Positions 20,069-29,658 of a stretch of DNA of 64,000 nucleotides are shown here, in pieces. The DNA comes from Gymnothorax reevesii (Eukaryota; Chordata; Actinopteri; Anguilliformes; Muraenidae). A program made the position numbers and the translations under genes. The stretch covers positions 42,366,611-42,430,610 of the forward strand of contig CM056582.1 in NCBI GenBank assembly GCA_029721435.1, written 5' to 3'. Positions within the stretch are counted from its first letter, which is position 1. Each line of letters begins with the position of its first letter. Below the pieces are notes generated by a model that was not told the DNA's origin, searched no databases, and saw only the letters and a program-made list of their open reading frames with translations.

Positions 20069-21078
20069 CACTGGCAGTTACGCAAACCTTGCAGTGTGCT
20101 AGAGCGCCATCGACAAGGACCCTATACGCCTATAGATGGAATGTTTTCAAAGCATGGTGCGAACAGCGGCATGAGTGCCCCCGGTCCTGCCCTCTAGCCT
20201 CAGTTATGGAATTATTACAAGAAAAGTTTGACCAAGGAAAATCCCCTTCGACTCTGAAGGTGTTTCTCTCTGCGATATCAACCTGCCATGATAGAGTAGA
20301 TGGCAAAACACTCGGCGCTAACCCCCTGTCTGTCCAATTCATGAAGGGAGTTCAAAGATTGCGCCCAAGGCGGCTTCCCTCTGTGCCGCCGTGGCAGCTT
20401 AACATTGTTCTTGATGCTCTGACAAAGCCCCCGTTTGAACCCCTTGTTAGTATTGATCTCAAGTGGCTTTCTCAGAAGGTGGTTTTTCTACTTGCCATCA
20501 CCTCAGCAACGCGTATTGGAGAGCTACATGCGCTGTCTGTGCACCCTGACTGCTTCCATGTAAAACCGGAAGGCACTGGTGTTGTCCTGCGCCCTAATCC
20601 GGCCTTCATGCCTAAGGTTCTGTCAGCACAGAACCTCAATCAAACAATTGCCTTGGACTCATACCGCCCTCTTGTCTCTGAGTCGGATGGAAACCCGTCA
20701 GAAGGAAACCTGTCAATTAATGCTTTGTGCCCTGTGCGAGCCCTCCTTTGCTATGTCGAGCGGACAAAGGATATTCGACTGACTGACCAGCTCTTTGTCT
20801 GTCATGGTGCTGGGCAGACTGGCAAGGCCCTGTCAAAACAGAGACTCTCACACTGGGTGGTTGACACCATAAAGCAGGCCTACCAGCTTTCGGGGTGTCC
20901 ATCCCCAGGAGCAACAGTTGCACACTCCACACGGGGCATTGCTGCTTCATGGGCTCTCTTGAAAGGAGTCCCCTTGCAGAACATTTGCCAGGCGGCCTGT
21001 TGGTCATCACCTTCAACCTTTCGAGATTCTACAACCTCAATGTTGTCTCCCCTTTATCTTTCGGGAATTCTGTTTTGA
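19990..21078 (+). pseudogene. DIRS tyrosine recombinase, frameshifted before the catalytic Tyr
   Basis: This is the integration enzyme of the DIRS element, a phage-integrase-type tyrosine recombinase. The frame is open from 18202, but only the part after about 19990 is coding in this phase; upstream is a shadow of RT. An N-terminal arm-binding region begins near ARAPSTRTLYAYRWNVF. Catalytic landmarks are TSATRIGEL (Arg codon 20512-20514), HSTRG (His 20923-20925, Arg 20932-20934) and a Trp at 21001-21003. The frame then reads on to a stop at 21076 without the nucleophile. A phase change near 21016-21021 in a short T run puts SRFYNLNV, with the expected Tyr at 21030-21032, into the neighbouring frame. 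The enzyme from this copy should therefore be inactive. Confidence 0.85.
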
Positions 21079-21150
21079 GTTCATGACCGAATGTGTTTTT
21101 CACTGAGCCCAGCTCCTCAGTTCATTTAGCCCTGTGGGCATGTTGATTTC

Positions 21151-21156
21151 AATAAA
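21151..21156 (+). promoter_or_regulatory. Possible polyadenylation signal of the DIRS element
   Basis: AATAAA lies about 75 bases after the recombinase stop and before the internal complementary region. This is a plausible 3' processing site by position only. Confidence 0.4.
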
Positions 21157-21232
21157 AGTATTGACTCTAATACTTGTTTGTGCCCTTTGTTCAATCGTTG
21201 CATGGTTGTCCTCCGCGACGTTGGGGCATATG

Positions 21233-21339
21233 TATTCCAGCCCCTTGGGCTAGCCGTCTGGAAGCCTTTCTTGAGTGAAACAGAACGTTGGGTTACAGAT
21301 GTAACCTTGGTTCTGTGAAGGAAAGAAAGGCTGCCAGAC
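21233..21339 (+). repeat. DIRS internal complementary region (ICR)
   Basis: The first half (21233-21286) is the inverse of the outer left terminal repeat (15416-15469). The second half (21287-21339) is the inverse of the outer right terminal repeat (about 21514-21566). They meet at CAGAACGTTGGG, the inverse of the junction made by joining the two element ends in a circle with a single GTT. This is the template thought to guide circle closure, and it fixes the element's exact ends. Confidence 0.9.
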
Positions 21340-21382
21340 TTCGTCGTCACTCTGGACTTCGCGTTCAGGATTATATGAGGAC

Positions 21383-21569
21383 CAAATGTGCTGCGCGCAG
21401 GCTTATATACTGCACTGTACAGTAGCGCGGCACACTCACGTGATGATGTTTTGATAAAGTCTACCTCAGAATTCGCGCACGCGCGGATTATATTCCAGCC
21501 CCTTGGGCTAGCCGTCTGGCAGCCTTTCTTTCCTTCACAGAACCAAGGTTACATCTGTAACCCAACGTT
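21383..21569 (-). repeat. DIRS right inverted terminal repeat
   Basis: This is the inverse of 15416-15590 with a few differences, then a right-specific outer end (CCTTCACAGAACCAAGG, then TTACATCTGTAACCCAAC). The outer end is also represented inversely in the ICR. It is followed by GTT. Confidence 0.9.
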
Positions 21570-22085
21570 TTTTCCCGATGTTTGTTTGGAACGGAATTGA
21601 ATGAATGCTCGTTTGGAAGGACATCATGTGAGTAATTACAACCTCCGGAGCTGATTTGTTTCATTCAAACTAATTGATGGCTCGCCATGGGATTATACTA
21701 AACGTTGTTTGATTCGGTTCAAAGTTGAATTAAGCACTTAAATTGAGTGGAGCAGCGGTATGCTAATTCTGACAATTAAGCGTTTGAATCGCACTGTGAA
21801 TTTTTGTTTGAAAGAGTGGATGGCTGGCTTGATCTGCAGTGCGTCAATTTTTCACTGATTAACTCGCATCATTGAACAATTAATATTTTGAGCGGATTAT
21901 GCTTGATTGGAGCCGCGCTAATTTTGTAAACAAGCGCTTGATTGATATTTGATTTTTAATTTTTTTTGGCACACATGGATTGTGCCTCTGGAGCTGCGCT
22001 GCGCAAATTTTTGGCAATTAAACAGCACTTTTGATTGACATTGGAATTTTTGAATTGAGGACTGTCATGTCAAAAGTCAATATGG
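21570..22085. other. No gene recognised; AT-rich spacer
   Basis: This lies between the DIRS right end and the BEL/Pao remnant. It is full of TTGATTG and AATTGA-like words but has no clear tandem period or domain. It could be the 5' region of an older element. Confidence 0.4.
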
Positions 22086-22470
22086 ATGATGGTTTGGAAA
22101 AGGCCCAGAAAACTGCGGCGGCTGTTGCAGAAGGCAATGGAGCCCTGGCAGGTCATAAATAGCCAAGATGATGGACCGTATGCGGTGAGAACCCATTAAA
22201 GATGGGTAGGAAATGGGCCACTCAATGGTTGCACCACTGATCAGGATGTGGGTTATCAAACGGTAATGGCTAGTCGGATCTCAGTAGCCAGCTTGGAAGA
22301 AATTCTCACTCAGCAATATAATCACAACTTCTCAGAGAAGCAGTATGAAGGAAAAGGTGAATTGTCGGTGGAAGATCGCAAGTTCATTGATATCGCGTCA
22401 AATTCAGTGAGCTTTGAAGATGGCCATTACTATTTACCGTTACCGTTTCGAAAGAAGTCGCCCATCGTCC
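22086..22470 (+). pseudogene. BEL/Pao polyprotein remnant, protease to RT linker
   Basis: Two joined plus-strand frames show BEL/Pao landmarks. From about 22140 the frame reads PWQVINSQDDGPYAVRTH, then a stop (TAA, 22197-22199), then GNGPLNG, matching the PYAVRT...GW.VNGPL block that follows the aspartic protease in BEL elements. After a short gap comes LEEILTQQYNHNFSEKQYEG, then DGHYYLPLPFRKKSPIVP, the linker before RT. The element would copy its RNA in the cytoplasm and integrate the cDNA. The coding sequence stops at about 22465, where an inverted LINE-type segment begins, and resumes at about 23306. Confidence 0.8.
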
Positions 22471-23144
22471 CTGGCCCCCTTTCCACCTACAGGCCGTCTC
22501 CTCACTCCACTGTTCCCAGGCACATAGAACTGCTGCTCGGCAGGAATCTCTTTAAGCAAAGTGCGGAAGTTTAGCTCGATCAGTCTTTCGGCGTGGGTTT
22601 TGGCAGATTTAATAAAAACATATTTAAACTTGTCACTGTTCTTCAACTCTCTTTTCATGTGCAACACATCAATCTTTTCCCGTACTGAAGCAAACTCAAC
22701 CTTAATCACGCCGGGTCCCCCTTCCCGATCTCTCAGCCTCTGTGCGGCCACCGCACCTGATTGAATTTCTCGGCCCAGGCCGTGGGAGAGCAACTCCGCA
22801 ACCACGTCCAGCACGTTTTCCTCGTCCTCATATTTTAAACCTGAAATGATGAACGATACATTGGGATCAAAGCGAGAATTTGCTTTTGTTTGCACTCGGT
22901 CAGGTTTGGCTTCAATTTAGTCTATTCGGGCCACCACATCACCAATCTCCATATCCTGGTTGCCTTGCATTTCCTTTATTTTTTGAGCGAGTTCGGCTTT
23001 CAAGCAGTCCATGTTTTTGTTAACTAACTTTGTCATAGAATTGTGCAGGCCATTCACCTTGGTATTCAATTGTTTCTCAAAAAACACTTTTAAATTATCA
23101 ATCTTGAAATTAAGCTGCCTCAACTCTTGCAGGACACTTGACAA
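22440..23144 (-). pseudogene. LINE ORF1-like protein (coiled coil plus RRM-like), inserted into BEL
   Basis: Two minus-strand frames in the same phase are separated by one stop at 22917-22919. The N-terminal part (22917-23144) is a heptad-rich coiled-coil region (LRQLNFKIDNLKVFFEKQLN). The C-terminal part reads DPNVSFIISGLKYEDEENV, then GVIKVEFASVREKIDVLHM, then ERLIELNFRTLLKEIP, an RRM-like fold as in ORF1 proteins of L1/Tx1-type LINEs. Such proteins coat LINE RNA as trimers. The family name is uncertain, and no endonuclease or RT follows on this strand. The segment breaks the BEL/Pao frame, so it arrived later. The last 20 or so residues (to 22440) probably read into BEL sequence. Confidence 0.65.
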
Positions 23145-23305
23145 GTTGCCATCAGCAGTGTTTCTTGTTGTAACACCTTCGTTCAGGATTTTGAGCGCTC
23201 TGCCCTCTTTGCCCAGTTACTTTTGTTGAGTTCTTTTAAAACTTTGTTCTTTCATTAAATAGTCCAAAATTCAATATAAAGCCCCAAATCTAAGAGAGTT
23301 CTATA

Positions 23306-25149
23306 TAAACTTCACAAACTGTCAGGGCACATCAGCAGCAGCTGTCCAGAGTACAAGGATTTCATGAATGACATGATTCAAGAAAGGTCATTCAGAAAAG
23401 GTTTCTGAAGACCAAGTCGTACAGCAAGAAGGGAAGACATGGTACATACCCCACCATGGGGTCTAACATAAACAAAAGCAAACCATTAGGGTTGTATTTG
23501 ATTGTACTGCATTGTATCAGCACACATCTCTCAACAATGAGCTCCTGCAGGACCTGGATCTGTCAAACACACTCCTGAGTGTACTGATCAGATTTCGTCA
23601 AGAGAAAGTAGCGGTGATGGCGGATATTGAGGGGAGGTTCCACTAAGTAAAGGTCCGGCCAGATCATGTTGACTATCTGCATTTTCTACGGTGGCCAGAT
23701 GGCAACACTGTCATGGAACTGCAAGAATGTAGAATAACAGTCCATCTGTTTGGTGCCATATCGTCCCCGAGCTGCGCCAACTTCGCGCTCCAGAGGAAGG
23801 CAGATGACTATATAGGCAAATACGAGGAAGAAGCAATAACTTCGATCAAGACTAATTTTTATGTAGATGACCTGTTGAAGTTGGTCGCCACAGAAGAACA
23901 GGCAGTGAAGTTGGTAAAGGAACTCAGAAATGTCTGTGCTGAAGGAGGATTCAAGTTGACATAGTGGGTCAGCAACAGTTGGAAAGTGCTGGCTTCGATC
24001 CCAAAAGAAGAGAGAGGAAAACAGATGAAGGAACTGGACCTGGATCGTGAAAGGCTTCCAGTTGAAAGAGCACTGGGAATACAGTGGAACATTGAGAATG
24101 ATGTCTTCACCTTCCAGATCAACATGAAATCTCAGCCACTCACTAGAAGAGGCCTTCTCTCGATGATCAGTCCAGTATATGATCCATTTGGCTTTCTCTC
24201 GCCATTCATGCTCAAAGCAAAACTTATACTACAAGAGCTTTGCTGCCTGAAATATGGATAGGATGATGCCATTCCACAGCAGTTATCCAAACCATGGATG
24301 AGATGGTTAATTGAACTAAGCCAGCCGTCCACTTTAAAGATCCCTCGCTACCTGAAGCCTGAAGACTTTGGTGAGCTCAAGACAGCACAGCTCCATCACT
24401 TTAGTGACACTAGTGAGCTTGGCTTCGGCACTGTAAGTTACCTCAGGATAATGAACAACAAAGATGAAGTTCACACTGCACTCATCATGGCAAAAGCAAG
24501 GGTCATGCCACTAAAGCAGATCACGATTCCGAGACTGGAACTTGCCGCAGCATTTTTGTCTGTGCGCATTGACTGAATATTGATGACTGAATTGCAGCTC
24601 AAGATGGAAGGTGTGTTCTGGACAGACAGCCAATCAATGCTGAGGTACATCAACAATGAGACGAAAAGGTTCCAAACGTTCATTGCAAACAGGATTTCTA
24701 TCATTTGTGAGCTGTCCAGTCCATCATAATGGAGATATGTGAGCTTGGTACAAAACCCAGCAGACGATGCCTCAGGGGACTCAAATGTGGAGGTCTTCTT
24801 GAGCAACAAAAGATGGCTGACAAAAGATGGTCCTGACTACCTGTCCAAGGTAGAGGCGCAGTCGCTAGAGATCACAAAGGAGGTCAGGAACTCCCTATCC
24901 TCCAGTGACGTAGAGCCTCAAAAGGAGCTGATCAACAGTATCAGTATTGAAGAAAAGAAACTGATAACCAGACTCGCTGAATATTTTTCAGACTGGATAC
25001 GACTCAAGAAAGCGGTTGCATGGATGCTCAAACTGAGAGGAGTACTCAGACAATTGAGTAAAAGGATACATCGGCGATGTCAGCGACTCAAAAGAATGGA
25101 TGAAGAAATTCAAGATGGCTCTTGGACCCCAAAGTCTCTCAGTGAATGA
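23306..25149 (+). pseudogene. BEL/Pao polyprotein remnant, RT and RNase H
   Basis: The polyprotein resumes with YKDFMNDMI (near 23350), typical of the stretch just before BEL RT. The RT domain is in 23641-23963 (LFGAISSPSCANFALQRKAD and FYVDDLLK, with YVDD at 23860-23871) and continues past a stop through GLLSMISPVYDPFGFLSPF. RNase H-like residues HHFSDTSELGFGTVSY and IPRLELAAAFLS follow near 24390-24560. At least four in-frame stops or phase changes occur (about 23645, 23962, 24260, 24574). It is therefore long inactive and much older in appearance than the DIRS element next to it. Confidence 0.85.
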
Positions 25150-26190
25150 CATGGAGAAAGCGAAGAGAGAGATTTCATCAGATACACACAAGAGCAACTC
25201 TTAGAGAAGAGGTCAGCCTTTTAAAGGAAGGCAAGAGCTGTACAAAGGCAAGCTCACTCAGGAAAGTGGACCCAAATTTAGTGAACGTAATCCTCAGAGT
25301 TAGTATACTTAAAAGATCCCCTGATCATCCCCAAGGACTCCCAAATCTCCCAGGTCCTGTGGAAACACATTCACATACAAGTGGGCCACTCAGGCCATAA
25401 CCACATGCTGTCAAAACTAAGGAAATGTTACTGGATCCCTTGTGCTAACTCTCTGGCTAGAAGAACAATCAAGAGGTCCAGTGACAAGCATCCGATCAGA
25501 TCAAGGTATTAACTTCATTGGAACACAGAAAGAGCGAAGAGAAGCACTCCTAAGAGCTGAATCCTGAGAATATCCAAAAGGCTCTGTTGACAGAGGGAAA
25601 AAAAGGGACTTTGAATCCTCCCTCAGGAGCCCATCACTGAGGCGTCTGGGAGTGACTTATAAGACTGGTAAAGAAGATTTTCATTTCTGTGGTCAAAGAG
25701 CAGACATTGGATGATGAAGGTCTGCAAACCGTTTTGAGTGAAGTGGAACTCATCATGAATGATAGGCCAATCAGAAGTGTCTCAAATGATCCCAATGACT
25801 TGGAGGCTCTCTCGCCAAATCACCTGCTACAGTCTAAAGGGAAACCAGTCATGCCATCAGGACTTTTCCAGAACGAGGACCTTTATTGCAAAAGGAGTTG
25901 GAAACAAGTGCAATACATCGGCGACCTCTTCTGGAAAAGATGGATCCGAGAATATCTGCCACTCATGCAGGAGAGAAAGAAGTGGAACAACCAGAAACAA
26001 AACTTCTCACCTGGCGATCTCATTATCGTAGATGACACAGCCCCTCGAAACTAGTGGCTAATGGGACTCATTGAGAAGACATTGCCAGACAAAAAAAGGC
26101 TTTGTGTGGAGTGTACTCATCAAGACGAAGACCAATGTACTACAAAGACTTATCAATAAACTATGTCTGCTGATGGAAGCCACAGACTGA
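25150..26190 (+). pseudogene. BEL/Pao polyprotein remnant, integrase end (DUF5641-like)
   Basis: Around 25405-25450 a frame reads GHNHMLSKLRKCYWIP, resembling the zinc-binding H2C2 start of a BEL integrase. From 25689 a 121-residue frame contains ELIMNDRPIRSVSNDPND, then LEALSPNHLL, and later GDLFWKRWIREYLPLMQERK. These are the signature blocks of the domain that ends BEL/Pao integrases. A PDKKRLC...KTKT-like tail lies near 26070-26150. The middle of the integrase is mostly unreadable or deleted. No LTR pair was identified, so the element boundaries are unknown. Confidence 0.8.
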
Positions 26191-26212
26191 AAAAAGACCC
26201 CTTTTCTGTGTT

Positions 26213-26450
26213 TTGCTTTTCGTTCTTTCGATAGTTTGGCTCCGAGATGAAGAAGTAATTGTTCCATCTACAATTAAGAAATGGAATGTTGAAGCCAAAA
26301 TAATTTTTGATGATATTGAGATCAAATCAGAATTGATGAAAGACTTTTATTTTGAAAGTTGCGCCCGGCCCAACAAGGGAGGGAGAATAAAGGAAGAGAA
26401 ATTCACTTGGAGAGCAGAACCCGAGGCGGTATAGTTTTCAACCACATCCA
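26213..26450 (+). repeat. Dispersed repeat D1 with open frame
   Basis: A 73-codon plus frame (26213-26434) runs through VEAKIIFDDIEIKSELMKDF, then ESCARPNKGGR, then FTWRAEPEAV. About 26270-26450 recurs inverted at 14345-14545 with the same readable peptide core (SELMKDFYF, SCARPN, FTWRAEPEA). It directly follows the BEL remnant and directly precedes R1. It may be the end of the BEL coding region, an LTR-proximal piece, or part of another element. I do not recognise the protein. Confidence 0.45.
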
Positions 26451-26454
26451 CAAA

Positions 26455-26609
26455 CTCTTTTTTTGAGAGATAGAGATTCTTGCATTTTGATTTACTTTTT
26501 TTTTTTTAAACACATACACTGATCTAACAAAATGTTACTTTGAGCGTTTTGAGGAAAATTTTCAGCCAATGGATAGCCCAGCGCTGCCTGCTGCATGCCT
26601 GGACTACTA
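26455..26609 (+). repeat. Dispersed repeat R1, left half
   Basis: It matches 15080-15222 in the same orientation (TTTTTTTGAGAGATAG, then GCGCTGCCTGCTGCATGCCT) and is cut at 26610 by a transposon. The right half resumes at 28924. Confidence 0.7.
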
Positions 26610-26982
26610 CAGGGTACCCGCGGGGTCTTAAAAACTTGAAAAAGTCTTAAATTTGATAACCGTAAATTAAGTCATTGAAAAGGTCTTAAATTTTGTTAAC
26701 AAGTCTTAAATTTCATTTCATTCGTCTTAATTTTTCCCTGTCTTATCTGCGTGATAGAGCTCAATAAAATACCTATAATAAGTAAACTAACAAAAAAGTA
26801 TGGAACGTTGTGTCGTAAAATTATTTTTCATTTTCTCAGACTTTATCGATCTCTGACCGATAAAAGCACTGTTTTGGTCGGAAAATCCAGATTTCCGCGT
26901 TTTCGAGAATGCAGCATTACGTTGGAGCTTTACGTACAGTCAGTCGCTGACCCGCTGTCGTCGTCGGCGCAGCAATTTTGTT

Positions 26983-27583
26983 ATGGGAAAGTGCAGATTT
27001 AACCCATTGTGGTTGAGTGACTCAAAATATGACTGGGTTCAGGCTGTACCAGGGAATGAGTGGGAGGCTCGGTGCAGCCGGTGCCGTAAAAACTTCAAGC
27101 TCGGCACAATGGGACATATGGCTTTGGAGTCGCACATGAAGAGTGCTAAACATTTAGCATGCTCAGCGGCTACACGGAGGCAGGCACCCATATCCCAGTT
27201 CTGCTCAGCTAACCCGACGCTAACCTCAACAGTCACCTCGGCTGCCAGCAGCACCGAGCCTTCTCAGCCGGGTAACATGCGAGCTCTTTGTGGCTTCACA
27301 TGTGGGAGCAACAAGACTGCCTATATTACTAAGTTTGGTCTGGCCCCTTTCATCACCAAACAACTGACCGAGCAGGTCAATAAGGCATCTGGATTTGTGG
27401 TCATGCTTGACGAAAGTCGAAACAAAAGTACAAAAACTAAACAGCTTGACATTCATCTGGGTAGGTGACCGCGTCCACTCACGATACTTTGGCTCTGAGT
27501 TCATGGGCCATGCTACAGCGGTGGATCAGCTTAAACATTTCAAAGTAAGTATTCTTTGTATCCTTGTAATTTGCACAACCTAA
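26983..27583 (+). pseudogene. BED-zinc-finger transposase, N-terminal part
   Basis: The frame from 26983 starts MGKCRFNPLWLSDSKYDWVQ and carries a finger C31-x2-C34-x16-H51-x5-H57 (ARCSRCRKNF ... LESHMKSAKH), a BED-like DNA-binding domain. A Ser/Thr-rich linker follows. Then comes FGLAPFITKQLTEQVNKASG and VVMLDESRNKSTKTKQLDIH, which matches the conserved entry to the catalytic domain in a transposase-derived family common in fish (the LDES Asp may be catalytic). The frame is lost after DIHLG. The next conserved block, VHSRYFGSEFMGHATAVDQL, is found in the adjacent phase (27395-27583), so a frameshift lies near 27465. Beyond KHFK nothing recognisable remains. Confidence 0.7.
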
Positions 27584-28923
27584 TCTAAACTGATATGTAT
27601 GTCTATAGCATAGGGCTGTCACCTTTTAAATAAAACAACTTCGGACGAATTTCGATTCGTTGATGTGATGTTCGATTATATTCGAACTTCTCCCAACACC
27701 CCCACCCCGCGACCCAACACATGATAAAAAAAGAACATCATCTTCATTAATTTTTTATCTGTTTATTAAGCCACACTCAACAGCAGTACAACACAACGAC
27801 AGTATCTGCAAAGATTCCAAGTCTCACGCCTCTCTATCAAAGCGCACTGAAGAAATTAACTCGCGGAATTTAAGTCATTGTGCATGAAGTTAATCAGTTT
27901 CACGTGCATTAGGGTGGATTTCCCTACTCGTGACGTGGAAATCGATTATGACTCGGGAATTCTGAGGCTTCTCTTCTCTGACTTATTGATAACAATGGAA
28001 TTGCAAAAAGACGTTTCAAACAGTCTTATTTCATTTAAACAATTGAAACGATCATGAAACACATGTATTGTTTCCCATCTCTGAGTAAGGAGAAGCACGA
28101 GACGTCCGGAGACAAAATCGCTTTCCATGTTACTTGCGGTGACCGTCTAAATTTAACTAGGAGAAACTGAAACTTCAGTGCTCAAGGATTATTTCATTAA
28201 TAAACATTGAATAATTGTAGACTACTGCAAATAACGACACACGGCTCTAACTTTGTTTGTTATTTTGCCATCTACGCAGTAAAATCCAAAATACTTTCAC
28301 ACAGCGCTTCTAAGATGTTTGCACTCCTTGCACAGTTACTGATTAATATGATTGTCTGAAGAATTTGTTATTTGTGTAATGCATCCACACATAGGTGCAT
28401 GCACACACTTCTCACACTGTAGTTGTGTTGTTTTTATGGTCTTGTTAATACAGTGTTGACACTGTTCCTGCTCTATTGGACGCACACAGACATTCTGTCT
28501 GACATTCACTCACTCACTCACACGCACACACTAGCACATTCCTTGCAGTTACTGTGTTTTGTATATGATGTTGTCTAATATGTTAAGACGTTGTTTTGTG
28601 TAATATTGCTGCACACACACTCCTCACACAGTTGTTTTGTTTCTTACAGTGTTGAGAGATTGCAGCAGAGTTTTATAGGGCTGTATGCTCCATTTGTAAT
28701 ACATTTGCACCAGGTGTGCGCATGCATACACTGTATTGTTTTATCAAAAAGGTGATTGTTATTTGTCCCTGTCTTATGCTGTTATTCTTTGTTATTCTGA
28801 CAGATTCTTTTGCATTATTTCATAAATGTATGCCAGAATAGGTGCGAGATTGGTCTTAAATTTCATTGGATGTGGTCTTGAAAAGGTCTTAAAAAGTCTT
28901 GGAAAAATCCTGGGGGAACCCTG
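27584..28923. other. Non-coding 3' part of the BED transposon
   Basis: No transposase continuation was seen. Two similar roughly 60-base stretches built on CACACACTTCTCACACTGTAG-like and TACAGTGTTGA motifs lie near 28396-28460 and 28612-28670. The right terminal repeat ends at 28923. Confidence 0.5.
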
Positions 28924-29010
28924 TAATAAGAAGAGAATCCTCTTAAGGTACGTTGAAACTTTCTCTACACACTGCGGGCAGATGGTTAATTGTTGATTTT
29001 TGATAACCAG
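28924..29010 (+). repeat. Dispersed repeat R1, right half
   Basis: GAAACTTTCTCTACACACTG, then GATAACCAGAACA, matches 15246-15309. It resumes R1 after the transposon. The two R1 copies diverge after this point. Confidence 0.7.
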
Positions 29011-29133
29011 AACACTTGTACATATTTTTTCTTTATTACAGTATTTATACCAAATCTTCGTTGCTTGTTGCATTTTTATTGCTTCTTAGTACATCAGCCA
29101 ATAATAATGGCGCCCATGCTGAATATGAACAAC

Positions 29134-29658
29134 TCACTACAAGCAGCTAAAAACAGAGAAAGTGCACCTTTTTCGAGAAATTCCTTAAAAAAACTTAGAA
29201 TACACCAAGGTTTACTGAAGATTAAAGGCCAACTCGTTAAACCTCAGAAAAATGTTACCTGGCCCAACCTGCAGTCCAGATGAAGTACAGGCTTAGTTCA
29301 GCCTGCTCTGCCTGTGCTGCATACAGGAACTGGCAAAGGGCAAACCACAACCATTGTAGTAAGAACATATCAAAAACACTTAATTACACAGCAACCTTGT
29401 TGAACAGGCAGTACTGATAATTTGCGTAATTAATTGGTATTTGGGCTGCAGTATAGGTGGGAGGTCTTTAATGAGGCATGTGTTTTGACTGCCTTCACAC
29501 CTCCCCTTTGTTCTAGTGTGAGCACAGGCCTAGCACTACAAGCACCAAAAAGTTGAGAAAGTGTACCTTTTTCAAAGAAATTCTTAAAAACTTAAAAACA
29601 CCAAGGTTTACTGAAGAATTGAGGCCAACTCGGCTAACCTTGGAAAAATTTTACCAAG
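29134..29658 (+). repeat. Direct repeat pair of about 120 bp
   Basis: 29134-29253 and 29540-29658 align by eye at roughly 80 percent (AGAAAGTGCACCTTTTTC, then CACCAAGGTTTACTGAAG, then GGCCAACTCG). They are separated by about 290 bases. The second copy runs on into further ACCTCGGTAAACCTTGG-type variants up to about 29830. There is no coding content. Confidence 0.6.

Larger units (their letters stand above)
15416..21569 (+). mobile_element. Full-length DIRS-type tyrosine-recombinase retrotransposon
   Basis: All hallmarks are visible: inverted terminal repeats of about 170 bp (15416-15590 and 21383-21566), an internal complementary region (21233-21339), a gag-like ORF, RT plus RNase H, and a C-terminal tyrosine recombinase in an overlapping frame. 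There are no LTRs, integrase, protease or target duplication. GTT stands at both flanks (15416-15418 and 21567-21569), as expected for DIRS insertion by recombinase-mediated joining of a circle. The 6.15 kb length is typical. At least two frameshifts (gag near 17635, recombinase near 21020) make it inactive, but decay is light, so insertion is fairly recent. Confidence 0.95.
26610..28923 (+). mobile_element. BED-finger DNA transposon (hAT-like) inserted in R1
   Basis: The ends CAGGGTACCCGCGGGGTCTT and, inverted, CAGGGTTCCCCCAGGATTTT are related terminal repeats with GTCTTAAA-type subterminal motifs repeated on both sides. Comparison with uninterrupted R1 at 15.2 kb shows that exactly this stretch is extra. 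The only duplicated bases I can defend are TA, not the 8 bp expected of hAT, so superfamily placement is open. The 5' half of a transposase is present (26983-27583). The 3' two-thirds of the gene is missing, so this is an internally deleted copy. Confidence 0.7.

Noticed and set aside
22248..22574. 108-residue plus frame as an independent gene
   Set aside because: Its first 70 residues are the BEL/Pao linker, and the rest reads into the inverted LINE insertion.
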